Shown one piece after another: positions 1-13,427 of a stretch of DNA of 64,000 bases. The notes beneath the pieces were generated by a model. The model had not been told where the DNA came from. It was given only the letters and a program-made list of their open reading frames with translations, and ran no database searches. A program made the translations under genes and the position numbers. Within the stretch, counting starts at the first letter, position 1; each line of letters begins with the position of its first letter. The stretch is from Porodaedalea pini (lineage: Eukaryota; Basidiomycota; Agaricomycetes; Hymenochaetales; Hymenochaetaceae), in the NCBI GenBank assembly GCA_002794775.1, contig NBAY01000023.1, positions 248,001-312,000 on the forward strand. Reading direction: 5' to 3'.

Positions 1-664
1 TGCCTAACAGCCACATCCAAACCTGATCGCGTGTCTATACCAGACTCACTCCCCAATCTGAAGGCACAAGTACAGCTCAATCTTCTTCATGTCTGGAAAG
101 CCAACATACATAACCTTTGTGGGCACCGCTCCATCATCAAGCCATCCTCATTTATCCTTCACCCGACGTGAACTCTCCGTCCGTTTCTGAAGCTTTCTCC
201 AAGGAAAAAGATACATCGCACAGTTCTATCTCACGCTGCCAGCCTAATGCTGAACGCGCTTGATCTGCATAATCGGAACCTCGAACCCTGTTGTCCAGAC
301 CCAGCGTGCACCAAACATGATGTCCGTCATATTCTTAACTGTTGCCCTTTTTTCGCATTAGTTCGAAATGGCCTTTTTCGTCAATGCTCCCTACCTTTCT
401 CATTTTCTGATTGGTTTCGCCCTAACAACTTTCTCCTTCTCTTAAAATTCGCCTACTTTTCATTTCGTCGTCCACCGGACAGCATGCCACTCTTATCTGA
501 ATTACCACTCTCCTTTTACCTTTAGTCATACCATCCATCTTTATTATGCTTGACCGTCCTCAGTAACGCTTACCTACACTCACGCACTACGTACATAGCT
601 TTCTTTCTTTCCTCGGTCCCCATGCGGTTGGTAGTCTGTTAGGAGTAGATAGCAGAGATTATAA
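1..664 (+). mobile_element. 3' end of a non-LTR (LINE-type) retrotransposon, copy 1, degenerate
   Basis: The window opens inside the RNase H/C-terminal part of a LINE-type ORF2. Translation resembles copy 2 at 14020-15015 (for example KPDR..IPDSLPNL and NLCGHRSI) and continues past the end of that ORF into a Cys/His motif, CCPDPACTKHDVRHILNCCP, at about 285-345. That motif type is common at LINE ORF2 C-termini. An in-frame TGA at 169-171 sits where copy 2 has CGA. The two copies also share the 3' untranslated end, with matching stretches around 630-664. The 5' part lies outside the window. It is not expected to be functional. Confidence 0.8.
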
Positions 665-804
665 CAATACAAGCACGTGCTTCGATCGCGTCGCGGTTTC
701 AAGCTCCGACTTGACGGATACAACAGGATTCAAATTTTGAAAAAACTATTTATTGAGGAGCGACACGAAAACAAGTATTGTGATCCATCCTTTTCATGAG
801 CGAC

Positions 805-2682
805 CTAAGTCGTCTTATTGGAAAACCCTTTCAAGCAGGTCCATCGTTTCCCATCCCAGAGGCTTTTGAACGGATACCGGCAATGTGTGCGCTTCGTCTG
901 CCCATCATTTGACACACCTACAATATGGTCTGGAGCAGTTCCCCGCTCAACCCAGTCTACCAGAGCAAGTAAAATATTAGTCGGCTGTTCTTCCTTCTTT
1001 TGACTGCCAGCGTTCAAGTTTCTCTGGTTACCATCTTCCGAGCCCGACTCATAACCTTCATCGAACTTTGGGATCACAGAGCGCGCGTGCTGCCCAAAAC
1101 GTACGGCACCTTTCCCTCCGGCGCAGTGCCCCATACCTGGAACGAGGAACAGGCGGTAGAACTCGTCGAGCGACTCTGCGCGCGCACCAAGCGTGCGTGC
1201 GGCGAGGTTATACAGCGCCTTTGCGTTACCTGAGGGGATGAGCTAGGGGAGGATAGGAGACAATTCAATACAGTTATGGTCGAGAGAGTGTAAAGAGGAA
1301 AAGGCGCACTTCATCCGCTCGTCCATGATATGTGATCAATTTACCTCCGCATGCGCGAAACGCGGAGAAGTCTCCATTGAAGGTGGAGATGTTCCCTGGG
1401 TCGAGAGCCTCCGCACGGGCTATGTCCGTGAGACCGATCTGACTGTAATTGAAAAGCGGATCGTTATAAACGACATACTTCATCCAATCCTAAGCGCACA
1501 TGATTCATGGGTCAACCTTAGCCGTTCATCGTATGAACTGGCAAGAGCGACTCACATCTGCATAGGGGTGAGGTCGCCCGGATAACATGAATAATTTCGC
1601 TAAGGGCGATGTCTCTGCGCCGGGATCGAATCGCGGGAAAAGGAGCTCGCCGTTCTGACCATACAATGGCGCGTAGATTTGGCGCAGCGCCTCGACCTGC
1701 GGTTTCGAGAGACAATTCCCAGTACTCCGTCCCTCGCACAGCAGTTCTTCGGGCCGGAAATCACACATGTCGGGTTCCGTGATCACACCATCCATAACAC
1801 CATCGAGACTGTCGCACTGGAAGAGCACCTCCGCGGCGATCGCATCCCAGAGCTGAGGCGGGATGAAACTCGGGCTCTTCTCGCCATATGGCGCACCGAC
1901 GTATTTCGATATCATACCACTCCAGCCTATCAGATAATTGAAGTTCGTTGCCGGCGCACCTGCAAGCACCCCATCGAAGTCCGACGGATGGTGCAACGCG
2001 GCGTACATGCCTTGCCTGCCGCCTGTCGAACAGCCCAAGTAGTAAGCGCGACGCGGAGCACGCTCATAATAAGCTGTGACAAGTTCTTTGCCTACGATCG
2101 TCTCGGCATGAATGGAGCGCGAAGTGTAGTCGTCGAGGACTTCGCTATTATTTGCGAATGCTTTGCCAGAATCGCCGTCGTGTCCATTATTGGATGCGAC
2201 AGAGGCGAAGCCGAGTGAGGAGCCGTATCCGAGGTTCGCATAATCGATACCTGAGAAGTTCATAGGATAAATCGCCTCATAAATGTCAGAAATTTACTGA
2301 ACGTACAGCCGCCCAGCCCGCCGTTTCCTAATGCCAGAAACCTCCCATTCCATGTCGTTGGCAACCATGCCTCAGCCGTGATGGCAGATACGCTCGACGT
2401 GTTCACGACGAATTGGACTCGGCACAAAGGCTCGTTTATCTGCGTGGTCGGAGAGCAGGTACCCAGCGTCTCAACTTCAGAAGCGTTATTGTAGTAAATG
2501 GCGTCCAGAATCGTCGTACTGAGACTTAAGAGGTCGACATGGCGCAAGCCAGTGCATGCGGCCGCCGGGTCGATTTCATATTGACTAGATGCGAGCACAG
2601 ACAACGCCGGGCCCAAAATTGGCCAGTTAGACACTGCCTGACGCAGTAATGAAAGGCCTTTGTCTGCGATATCGGTGAGCAT
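805..2682 (-). CDS. Tannase/feruloyl esterase family protein (562 aa, 4 exons)
   Basis: Model: complement of 805-1242, 1310-1489, 1556-2250 and 2307-2682, all GT-AG introns with consistent phase. The family hydrolyses ester bonds of plant phenolics such as feruloylated polysaccharides or gallotannins and is normally secreted. Visible motifs are the nucleophile block GCSTGGRQG, the acid block GRADELIPSG after the third intron, and GMGHC near the C-terminus. Together they give the Ser-Asp-His triad and the Cys pair (Cys before Ser, Cys after His) that is known to form a disulfide bridging the triad in this family. Length is typical. The start at 2682 gives only a weakly hydrophobic N-terminus, so the signal peptide or first exon may be mis-modelled. 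A short extra intron near 990-1060 is possible. Substrate cannot be told from sequence. Confidence 0.88.
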
Positions 2683-2953
2683 CTCTCAGCACGTTAGGAG
2701 CACGTTAGCGGTGGGGAACCGAGCGAGATATGTCGGTTTTGCCACGGGCTCCCGTTGCTCACGGCCATGTATTCTTCGCTTCTTATCAACAGTTTTACTG
2801 GTCGGTAGCATGCGACCCCATTTGGCACCGCAAGAAAAGTATAGTATTAGTAAGCAGAATCGACGCGTTCCCAGCACGTGGACGGTTCCGAACATTCGGA
2901 ACACAAGACAGTTTGCATACACGACTGACGATCAGCATGCAACCGTAAGGCGA

Positions 2954-3561
2954 ATACTATATAGCGACCCCTCTTTACACTTTTTGTCTACAGCTTCAAC
3001 ACAACACTTTTTCACCTCAAAAAAAGTTACATGAGTGTATCTACTTGTAATTTATGTACCTATGCTTTAGAAATTTTTTTAGCAATTTTTTTGAGAGGTA
3101 CACAGACATGTAATGCATTGGGTCCCCTCTTTACACTTTTTGTCACACAATGTCATGGGGCAGAGGCCTGCGGGATTGTCGTGTTTCCCAGGACACACCA
3201 GGAAGCTTTTGTCACTCTTTGTCACTTCTGAGATTCTTTCCTCTCCTGTAATTCACAATCAAAAGATTCTGGCTTGAAAAAAATAAGGTATGCATATATG
3301 TGAGTATAAAACACATCACTGCCCAAGACTTTATAAAAAATGGCATATATATGCTTTTTGAGGGCAGTTGGGCTCAAAAGCATGTGAATGAACAATTTTA
3401 ATTTATACACATATGTTTTTGCCACAGAAGCATCTAGACTGTATTTATGTGGTCTGAATACATCTTCAAAAAAATTTGTGAGGCAAGAAGTGATGTGGAA
3501 CATGGCAAAATTGAAAAAGTGTAAAGAGGGAAAAGTGTAAAGAGGGGTCGCTATATAGTAT
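2954..3561. mobile_element. 608 bp non-autonomous DNA element (MITE-like) with perfect 31 bp terminal inverted repeats
   Basis: Positions 2954-2984 and 3531-3561 are perfect inverted repeats of 31 bp, beginning ATACTATATAGCGACCCCTC. Read from the inside, the terminal TA may be a TA target duplication with CTATATAGCGACC ends. The subterminal motif CTCTTTACACTTTT recurs at 3521-3528 in inverted form and at about 3126-3140. The interior is AT-rich with no credible ORF. It lies about 270 bp upstream of the tannase start, so it could contribute promoter sequence. Superfamily is not settled; a TA target would suit Tc1/mariner-like elements. Confidence 0.8.
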
Positions 3562-5977
3562 TAATGCTGAGCAGGTTGGGTTGCCGGCGTAACGCATAAC
3601 GCGGGGGTCCGGTTGCAGGTATATGTAGTGTGACATACAAAATATATGTTATAATTCCAAAAACCTTCCAAGAAATATATGATTATCTGTGTTTAAGAAA
3701 TTTGCCTGCCATATGCGGTCCGGTCCGTTGGATCCGGGTTGCGTCACGCGAACTCAGGCCTGGTTGCCCAAATAGTGTCCGTAACGCGGTCGGCCAAGTT
3801 GCAGTCATACACTTGTCGACAGTATGTATGTTTCTAGCGGATCATCGCAAATAAAGTTCTGCAGTTCGATGTCGATTTATACGCATTTCCGAATCACAGA
3901 ACGTAGCTCCCCTTTGTTCTCGATCTTTTCAATTGCTTCCCAGTCAGGAGCTAAGTCCATGCAGCCTACACATTTATCACTACACCTCATCCCCCAGTGC
4001 ATCGCGCATCGCGCAGCCTTACGATTTGCCGCTTCATCTCGATCGAGGGTCCTTACAGAATACAAGTTGCTCCAAAGGCAGCAACTAATTACCAGCAAAC
4101 TGGAGATGTATCGTACTGCCCCGTCCACCTACGTAGGTGCCTCTGTTCATTTGACTTAGTGAAGGTACAGGCAGCCGCTTCTGCAAAGAAAGTTCTAGCT
4201 GATGTTGTCGGCGGAGCTCAATTACAGCTCCGATACTATTGTATGCAGATATCGGACTATATCCCAAAGACACAGAAGCAAGGCATCCGAATTAGCTGAT
4301 CGAAGGAAGATCGAAACAAAATCGGATACAGACGGCTGTTAAGACATGCATATATACGCTTCCATGATGAATCTGAAGGGAATACAGATAAACAAAATAA
4401 ATGGTAAGCTCCACATAATCTATCGTGGTCATATAAAACTGATGGCTCGCTCCATTTGGCTATACAGCGACTATCGCTGCGTTGCTTCTTTGGCTCCTGC
4501 GTGTCAATCCGGCTGATTTCCTTTTTATACAATTTCGCGATAGCTTGACGCGAAGTCAAAGTGGGCCTTTACAGTTGCGCTAACGCTCGTATTGCTTATA
4601 AATCCCATCCCGACCTAGAGAAGCTGGAGATGGCCAAGACGCCTGACACAACACCCCAGATCTTTAGCTATCTCTGTGAAGGCAGCTTCAAAAACTATTG
4701 CGTATTTTCTGACTCAACCTCCTGTTGCTTTTCTATGATCAAATATTCTTTTCATATCGTCGAGTCGCGTCCAGAAACATAAGCCACCTTTCATGACCAT
4801 ATAAAATGCTTACTGTGCGCAAGAATGTTCAATCAATCATACTTCACTAGCAGGTCGAGACATCATTAACGTTCTCTTGCCTATGCTCATGGAGCCAAGG
4901 GATCTCACTGTCTCAAATATTCCTTGTGCTACCATTCATGCGCTATTATCTCACAAGCCTACAGTATTTTTCAAGAGATGTAAGATTTCTTCCTGATTGT
5001 TCGTCCGATTACTCCTGCCTTCCCTTCCTTCTTTGACTCTTCAACCTGCTAAATGTCTGTCAGTATCGGCAGGACTTGAATCAAGGTCAAGAAAAGACCT
5101 AACTGAAGCAATGGCACATGGTCTAGAGGTTGCATAGTTTGAAATCGAAATTCCTTTGATGGTTTGTTTCATACTAAGAAATCTTCGGTATCATTTTATT
5201 TGCACTTGAGCTATCAAAATAAAAAAAACCTGCGTCCGAGTCTGCCTCGATAGCTCAAACAGGACCTCTCAAAGAAAATCAATCTGGCAAACTCAATGTG
5301 CTATCGGCATTGTTTGATGGTCGCCGAGTATAATAGTACTAGTGATAATTCCAAACAGCTTTATATTCTTACAACAGATGCTACTCCATATATCTGTTCA
5401 AGTTTGGTACTGTATAGACAAGGTACTCAATTGGCAGTAAAAGTTGAGACATGTAATGCGGTGAGGTTGTACGATCACGTGACTAATTTGTAGCACGTGG
5501 ACTCGATTGGAACATGGAAATTTTCCAGAAGCCTACAAAATTCAACATTCAGTTCCAGCCGCTCTCTTACTCTCCCGTTTCACTCCTACGAGCATAGTTA
5601 GGCTCGAATATCATGCTTTGCTGGTCCCTGAGTACATAAAACACCGTTCCTGACATACAAAACATGTATGACGCTCAAAAGTTTTCGTTGAAGCCTAGAC
5701 TTACTTGCCTGGGAACTCCGAGTGGAATAGCGAATAATTCCGTTATCCTGTCTTCGCAGGTAGATGATATGTGCTCCACCTCCTTATCGCCCTGCGTCCA
5801 ATAGCCTTTCTTACCGGTAGAAAAGATAAGGATATCTAAGAAGCGCCCAGGTGAGCTATTCTAGCCTTAGGATTTAAGATGGGCGGCTTCGGGTGCGGCG
5901 ATACGCATTCGTCTCTTTCTTCTCCACCGTCAGCTAGTGAGACAGATCTAGAGTCAAGGCTAGAGTGTTGACTTGCA
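3562..5977. other. Intergenic region without recognisable gene
   Basis: About 2.4 kb of fairly AT-rich sequence. Small ORFs of up to ~110 codons occur on both strands but overlap each other, lack family-like motifs and show no splice-consistent extension. Two CACGTG palindromes lie close together near 5475-5500, 480 bp upstream of the urea transporter start. They could bind bHLH-type factors, but this is only a motif match. Confidence 0.5.
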
Positions 5978-8900
5978 ATGTCAGACGTGTCGACAGTCCT
6001 TCCTCAAGGTGCTGGCTATGGAGTCGGTGAGTGCATATGCGTCCGCAGATCAACGTTTACTTACGAGAACGACCGATAGTCGTCGGTAAGCCGTACGAGT
6101 TGAAATCCTTTGTCCTGACTCCTCAAATTCCGGCAGGGATCGGACTCTTTTTCAGCGTCCTCATGCTCGGCCTCACCGCGATTCAATCGCGCTATACTCC
6201 ATTCAAGCCATCTAACAATGAGGAGTTCAGTAGTGCATCACGCAGCGTGAAGCCCGGGCTGATCGCGTCTGGGATTGTCTCGGCATGGACATGGGCTGCG
6301 ACACTGGTATGTGTTCAATTACACTCGTATTGTCGAATTGCCTATCGGGGGGCATGAACGTGCGAGTATCGGAATGATGCAATGATAGGTGTTGGGCTCG
6401 GATCTGAGCGAACCGCGAAAACTCCACGACCGACCTTTACGAGAGTTTAGGCACTGATTTATTTCACCTCTACAGCTCCAGTCCAGTGCAGTCGCTTATA
6501 AATACGGCATATCCGGTCCGTGGTGGTACGGTGCCGGGGCGACAATCCAGGTCCTTCTCTTTGCGCAAGTACGTTATTATAGAGATTCGGTTCTATCCGT
6601 CATTCTGCTTTTTTTTCCCGATGCTAACTCCATTCCATATGGCTAGCTCGCGGCAAAGATGAAGCTGAATGCGCCGAACGCACACACTTGGTTAGAAATT
6701 GTCGGCGCACGGTGGGGAACTGTGGCTCATCTGGTGTTCATGTTTTTCGCGTATGCGGATCTGTCAAACTTTGCTCTCAGAGTTTCATCTAACAAATTTC
6801 CACCTAGCCTTGCAACGAACATCATTGTGTCATCAATGCTTATTCTTGGAGGCTCTGCTACAGTCACTGACTTGACAGGAATGAGCACTATTGCAGTATG
6901 TTACGCATGAATTAGATGGTCTGAACTTGTTTAACAGTGACATGCGTGGCAGGCATGTTTTCTCATTCCTCTTGGAGTTGCGATCTATGTCGTTGCTGGA
7001 GGTATGCGGGCGACCCTGCTCTGTGACTAGTGGGTCAATCTTATCCTGCTATTGCGCTTCTCGCCCTCATACTTGCATTTGTATAGCACGCACACTACAG
7101 TTCTTTTCGCTATTATCCTGACATTCACCTTCACTGTCTATGCAACATCGCCTAAAATTGGTTCGATCGCAAAAATGCACTCTCTCCTTGCAGCCGCGTC
7201 GGAAAAGACGCCCGTGTCGGGCAACGCGGGCGGCTCGTACCTGACAATGCGTTCAAAAAACGGACTCATTTTCGGCGTCATTAACATCATCGGGAACTTC
7301 GCGACGGTGTTTAACGACCAGGCGTACTGGCAACGCGCGATTGCGAGTCGTCCTGCGAGCTGCGTTAAGGCGTATCTTCTTGGTGGTTTGGCTTGGTGAG
7401 CACGAGTCCCCATCGCGCGCTTCTCAAACGGGCAACAATCTAATGCTGCCTTTAATGTCTCTTTCAATTCAATGCTCGCCACCATCAAGGTTTGCAATCC
7501 CGTTTACGTTCGCTACAACGTTGGGTCTGGCGGCGGTGGCACTGCAAGGTGATCCCGATATGCGCGTCCTCAGCGCCTCGGACGTGTCCGCAGGCCTGCC
7601 CGCGCCCTCCGCGGCTGCGGCCCTCCTCGGCAAGTCGGGCGCTGCCGCAATGCTTGTGCTCCTCTTTCTGGCCGTCACGAGCGCGACGTCCGCCGAGCTC
7701 ATCGCCGTCTCTAGTATTTTGACCTACGATGTCTACAAGGTGCGTCCGCATCAAATGCGCAGGCTCTTACTCGGTCCGGGACGCTAGTCTGACAGTGATA
7801 TATTGCACACATCGCACCCCGCTGCATGCATGCATGAATGAATGAAATGAGCAGAAATACGTCAACCCGCAGGCGACGGAAGCGCAAATCTCGCGTGTCT
7901 CTCATTGGATGGTGCGTCAATATTAATCTTAATTTCGCCTTTAGTAGGAATGGGAATCAATGGATGAATATTGTTCCAGGTTGCATTTTACGCCCTCGTC
8001 ATGGGCCTCGCGGGGCTTATCTTCTTTTATATCGGCGTGTCGATGGGGTGGCTTTATGTACGTCGTGGCTTCATCTGATTTTGTATAAACTGTATGATGC
8101 GCGCCGTCGGCTCGACTGAACCGTATGATATCCATTTTCAGACATTCATGGGCGTCATATTGGGATCGGTAGTTTTTCCTGCTGCTCTCTGCGTCACCTG
8201 GAGCAAGGCGAATAAGTGGGGGTGTATTGCGGGTGCCATTGCGGGTTTCTGTGCGGGCATCATCGCATGGCTTATAGCAACATTTAGTTTGAATGACGGT
8301 GTAATCAACGTAACGGTAAGCTCCGTTCCCCTGGGAATTGTTTCGAGTTTTTGTAAGAAATTGAAACCCAAATGGTGCGATTTAGACCAGCGGCGGTGAC
8401 TATGAGATGTTGACAGGAAACCTCGCTTCGATAGGAGTTGGTGGCATCGTGGCCGTTATTTCATCCTACTTTGTATGGCCATCACTGTTTCCTTAAACAT
8501 ATTGCATCATCTTGACAATCTGCGCACGGCCCTGATAGTTCCCAGACAGCTTCGATTTCGAAGCCACACGCGCCATTAATTTTCAACCGACGCACCATGT
8601 CCACAGTCAAGAGAAAGACAGTGCAGGACAAGGACAGACCTCTCCGAAAGAAGGCTATGTGGATGATAAATCCCCGATAGCGTCGCCCGTCGAGGTGCAG
8701 AGCGTGTCCGAGCGGGAACACGTTGTTGGCCTCACGGACGCTGGCGAGCTCGAAACTGCAGGTCTAAGATCTGCTTTTCGGTTCGCAGCGTGGTCTTCTC
8801 TGATCCTGGTACGTCTTAGAACATCTAGTGTATTGCGAATATGCCGCTCAATGTCCTGTGCATCCTGGTCACGGATAAAATATGACAAAATCAAGCTCCT

Positions 8901-9379
8901 GATGATGATTATCATTATTCCTTTGCCTCTTTTCTTCGCGCATACAATATATGACGTGCGCGGGCTGGAGGCATGGGTTATCATCGGGATCATTTGGACC
9001 TTTTGTTCAGCTTTTGTCGTCGTAATCTATCCGTTATACGAAAGCCGCGAGGCACTCCTCATGGTATTGAGAGGTTTCATCAAGGTTCGTATTCTATTCT
9101 GCGCGTGACCGTCATCGCGTCCGCTGAAGTCGCTTTTTCGTTTTCTTTATGTATGTGTCTGATCGCCCTTCGCCGCCTTGCGTATGTACTGGATCCGAAT
9201 TCAACTCCACACAATAAACTCGATCACTATCCATATCTCCTGGTGGTCCTCGCATGCCATCGTCTGCATTACGATCCGATGCATCACGGCTCAATGTACA
9301 GGACGTTTTTGGAGGTCGGGGCCGTTACGTATCGCCTGCCGCGAAGGACGTCGACCCCGAGGCCAGCGCTTCATCGTAG
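5978..9379 (+). CDS. DUR3: Urea active transporter, Dur3-like sodium:solute symporter (690 aa, 15 exons)
   Basis: Exons: 5978-6026, 6137-6306, 6476-6568, 6647-6750, 6808-6895, 6953-7029, 7087-7395, 7490-7739, 7855-7911, 7980-8057, 8142-8315, 8386-8472, 8539-8808, 8896-9084, 9302-9379; all phases agree. Dur3 proteins import urea (and polyamines in yeast) across the plasma membrane. The product has many hydrophobic segments of the SSS fold. Family-like blocks include [66 protein letters not shown] and GDYEMLTGN. An acidic cytosolic loop rich in Ser/Glu follows [13 protein letters not shown]. Yeast DUR3 is under nitrogen catabolite control; no clear site was identified here. Confidence 0.92.
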
Positions 9380-10954
9380 GAGTCCGAGATCCCCTCGGCG
9401 GGAAGGGAGCAGCGTACCTTGAAATTAGAATTGGACGCTTTGTCGTGAGTTTGGTGCGACGTGCACGAAACTTCGTGCGTTGGTCCCGCTGGCCGATGCG
9501 ATACGATAGCATGCAGCTCAATGGAGAAGAGATTCATCATGAATGTACTGTCCTGTTCCTTTAGTTCACACGACTAGTTTTGCCGCGCAAGTTCCAACAT
9601 CTAGACGTCCCCATGGCTCTGAGAGAACGCAGAGAAATCAGTGCGGGATGCATGTGAATACATATTTAGTACAAGTCACATAGTAACTTCCCGGCGCGCA
9701 TATTCGCATGTTCACCTTCGAGGACCGAGAAGATCGAAAGAAATCTCGAGAGCACTCGAGGAGTAGCGTTGTACTACTTGTAGATCAGTATCCTAATATG
9801 GCAGCTGTGTTATCTTCGGCAAGCGAAGATTTACACGGTACTTAGTTGATTTTGCACACGTCGGCAGCAGCTTTCACCCCCTCGTCTCAGAAATATCTCA
9901 AACAACCCACACAGGCGCCGAGTCTATTCAGGTCACTCTGATTCACAACACTAGTACTGATCGTGATGTGAGGACGAATTCTCAGCGGTCACTATATTTG
10001 CGTCCGGCAACCGCGATTTGTAAGGAACCATGAAAAATAATACCAGTCGCAACCATCTCTCAGGATCTCTCGGTTCTGCGTCTATCGCCCGTTTATTGCC
10101 CGAAAACTTCATAGTCCCTGTTGTCCCTGCAGCATGCGGAATCTGAATCAAATGGACCGTTGAGTAATCTACCATCTCGAGCGCAATTTCTTAACATGCC
10201 AAGTCTCCCATCAAACAAGATTTGGTTCTAGATTACAGGGCACGCACGAAAGATGGTCTACAATTGCAAGCTTTGACCTCAGTCAACCGACGCAGTATTA
10301 TGCGTGAGCATCGGACTTCTTCGATGCATCGATCACAGCATGCGGCCCGCGAGTTTTTCAACCGATCCACAATATAATCAATATACAACGCAGCTCGCAG
10401 TCTGGAAAAAAGTCCTATATCTGGTCTGCCGTGGACAGATCACTTAGAAGCGAAGACGGGCCTTGACACCTCTGTGAGGCGCTGGCTGAAGTTCGGGGCT
10501 AGCAAGTAGAAGCATCCTCCTGCGAGTGCTGTGCCCCCGTAGTCGCTCGGGCTTCTAGGACTGCAGCGTGTACAATGTTGGATGGTCTCCCTAAGTGAGT
10601 TCTGCAAATACAAAGCAGATCTGCCTGGTCTCCTCGGGCTTAACACTGAGATCCCGTTGGAGCATTGAATTCTCCAGGGGATGGCCGCCTGGGCAGCACG
10701 TCCGCACAGCCAGAGATGGAGAGAGAGTTCCGGTGACACGCCGATTTGGTTTACCCTGCGAGGAGCAGGAACGGGAACTCGATCGCTACGAATCTCCGCG
10801 AATCTCGATGATCGCGCCAGATGGACCCGTTATGTTATGAATTACGACAGCCCGTTGAGGATGTGCGGTGTCGTGGCCTTTCCCTTTCCTGATTACGCAT
10901 CTTAAGTGAAACGATTTGGAAACCTACATAAGGCTCGGGATTGTGCATGGCTTC
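9380..10954. other. Intergenic region without recognisable gene
   Basis: About 1.6 kb between the urea transporter stop and the P450 start. It holds the transporter 3' region and the P450 promoter. Overlapping ORFs on both strands between 10440 and 10905 have no recognisable motif or splice support. I see no repeat or RNA gene. Confidence 0.5.
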
Positions 10955-13427
10955 ATGTACTCGACTTTTATCATGCTATCCCTTGCCCTTCAGACTGCTC
11001 TGCTATCCGCTCTCCTTGTCCCTGCAATCTATCTGTGGCGACGATACACGTCTACCGTCCGCCATCTCAACGGGCCACCGAGTGCTTCCTTCTGGCGAGG
11101 TTATACGAGCGCATTTATACTCGCTAAGCCCTCGCTGATAACCCTCCAGGTAACCTCGGGCAAGTCTATGCTCGGGACGGATGGCGCTACCACCGCGAAA
11201 TTGTGGACAAATATGGTGGAGCGGTCAAGATTAACGGCCTTTTGGGAGTAATTATGCTCTTGTTTCACTAGTGCTTTGATATAGTTCGCTAACACGAGTC
11301 CATCTTTTTCTAGTGCCATCAGGTCTACGTCTCCGACCCGAAAGCGATGTACCATATGCTTGTGAAAGATGCGTCGATCTACGAGGAGACGACGTGGTAC
11401 ACAGAGTATGGCTACTAGTATATGAATCATTTCCGAGGACTTATACATTATGTTTTTCAGAGGAAACATGCTTGTCTTTGGACCAGGCCTTCTGTCCACA
11501 AGCGGTAAACCCTTGATCTTTTAAGTGTTACAAAGAGCAATGTTAACACCACATGATTGCAGGAGATCATCACCGGAAGCAGCGCAGAATGCTCAACCCC
11601 GTCTTCTCGATCAAGAACATCCGGAACCTCACGCCGATGTTTTACAGTGTCGTACAGAAGGTTAGCGCTCTTACGTTACCTTGCCGTTGCTGAACTCTAA
11701 ATTCTGCTCCCGACCATCAGTTAAGGGACGCGGTCTCGATTCAGACGGAGGAGGGCCCGCAGGAGATTGATATGCTCATGTGGATGTCCCGCGCGGCGCT
11801 CGAGATCGTAGGCACGGGCGGACTCGGAACGTCCATTGACCCACTCGTACCTGATCCTAAGGCAATAACGGCATACGGAAAGTCGATTAAGAACCTAATG
11901 TAAGCACCGACGCCATTGGCAACGGCATAGCTCATTATTTCCAATCTCGACCGTATGAAAATGCCTAATCCTTGTTCCATGCAGTCCATGCGCGTTTCGT
12001 CTAAGCATGTTCCGGATGTTTATACCGTTCTTCAAGAGTTTGGGACCACCGACTTTCCGACGCTTGCTACTTGACCTTGCTCCGTCGCCGGATCTACAAA
12101 AAGTCAAACATACGGTTGACGTCATGACTGCGACATCGAACAGCATCTATCGAGAGAAACTTGAAGCGCTGAGGAGGGGTGACGAGGTAGTCATCAAACA
12201 GGTTGGAGAAGGAAAGGATGTTATGAGTATCCTATGTTCGTTACGCTTCGTTCTTCAGGGTTGATCTTTACTCACTCATAACTTGGGTCTAACAGTAAAA
12301 GCTAATACATTGGCAGCCATCGGTGATCGTCTCCCGGAGGACGAGCTGATCGCGCAAATGAGGTAAGCAGGTTCTGACTATGCGCAAACACAAGCTTGAT
12401 TGTACTAATTATGTTAACTGAAGCACATTTTTGTTTGCCGGGCATGATACGACTTCAAGCGCCCTATCACATATTCTGTATTGTCTAGCAAAGGACATGA
12501 AGGAGCAGGATAAACTCCGACAGGAAATCATTGCTTCGGGCATTGTCGATCGGGATGAAGTTGTATATGACGACCTTATGGCCCTTCCATACCTTGATGC
12601 CATCTGTCGAGAGACATTGCGAGTGTGCGTATGGCTCGTTTCTGTTTCCCAGAGCGTTCAATACTTATCGTCATTTGCTCCTCACCAGACATCCGCCGAT
12701 CAATTTTATGGCTAGAACGTACGAGCTTTTTTGCTTTCTTCACCTCTAACAGCTGGAGTAATGGCTTAATATGCGATGTCATCAGTGCGCGTAAGGACGT
12801 GATCCTTCCCCTTGGCACTCCTTGCAAGTCCGAGGACGGACAGTCTTCAATAGATCACCTTTGCATCCGCAAGGGCCAGAATCTTATCGTGGCCTTCGGA
12901 GCTGTAAACAGACTGAAGTCAGTGTGGGGAGCGGATGCAAATGAGTGGAAGCCCGAACGCTGGCTCACTCCGCTTCCAAAGTCCGTCTCCGATGCGCATA
13001 TTGCCGGTGTATACTCTTCCATGTGAGTTTCTTTGCCGCAAGTTGTTGCTGATGTCGAATCTGATATGATGCTTAGGATGACTTTCAGTGCTGGGCCAAG
13101 ATCATGCATGTACGTCGGATCGCTCGTATTGCTAATCTGATTTATTTCGGCTGGCTAATTCGTCCTCTTATCTTTAGCGGGTTTAAGTATGCCGAGCTAG
13201 AAATGAGTGCGTCTGACTCGCTTCTTCCTCCCTCGATTCTAAGAATCACACTGATACGTTCTGCTTCCGCTACAGAGATGATTCTGGCCGTACTCGTCAA
13301 GTCCTTCAGGTTCGAGCTTCCCACAGATAAGACGATCGTATGGAACCTCGGGGGAATACAGACCCCAGCAGTCAAGGGGGCAGAGACGCAGATGCCGCAA
13401 TTGCCACTCCGGGTCTCGAGGATCTGA
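10955..13427 (+). CDS. Cytochrome P450 monooxygenase (551 aa, 14 exons)
   Basis: Exons: 10955-11099, 11150-11247, 11314-11405, 11461-11504, 11563-11660, 11721-11899, 11985-12235, 12296-12362, 12424-12624, 12689-12718, 12786-13022, 13077-13109, 13178-13206, 13276-13427. The start gives an N-terminal membrane anchor (MLSLALQTALLSALLVP) followed by a basic stretch and HLNGPPSASF. Landmarks: I-helix AGHDTTSSAL, K-helix ExxR in CRETLRV, PERW in EWKPERWL, and the haem-binding loop FSAGPRSCIGF, which is interrupted by an intron after the codon for Cys. It would be an ER-anchored enzyme fed electrons by P450 reductase. The catalytic residues look intact. The exact CYP family and the substrate are unknown; the general look is of the expanded basidiomycete xenobiotic or secondary-metabolism P450s. 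Confidence 0.93.

Noticed and set aside
5100..5165. tRNA-like boxes (TGGTCTAGAGGTT and a TTCGAAAT-like motif)
   Set aside because: The B-box is degenerate and no acceptor or anticodon stems could be paired.
10440..10905. Overlapping ORFs before the P450
   Set aside because: No motifs and mutually overlapping on both strands; likely promoter-region chance ORFs.
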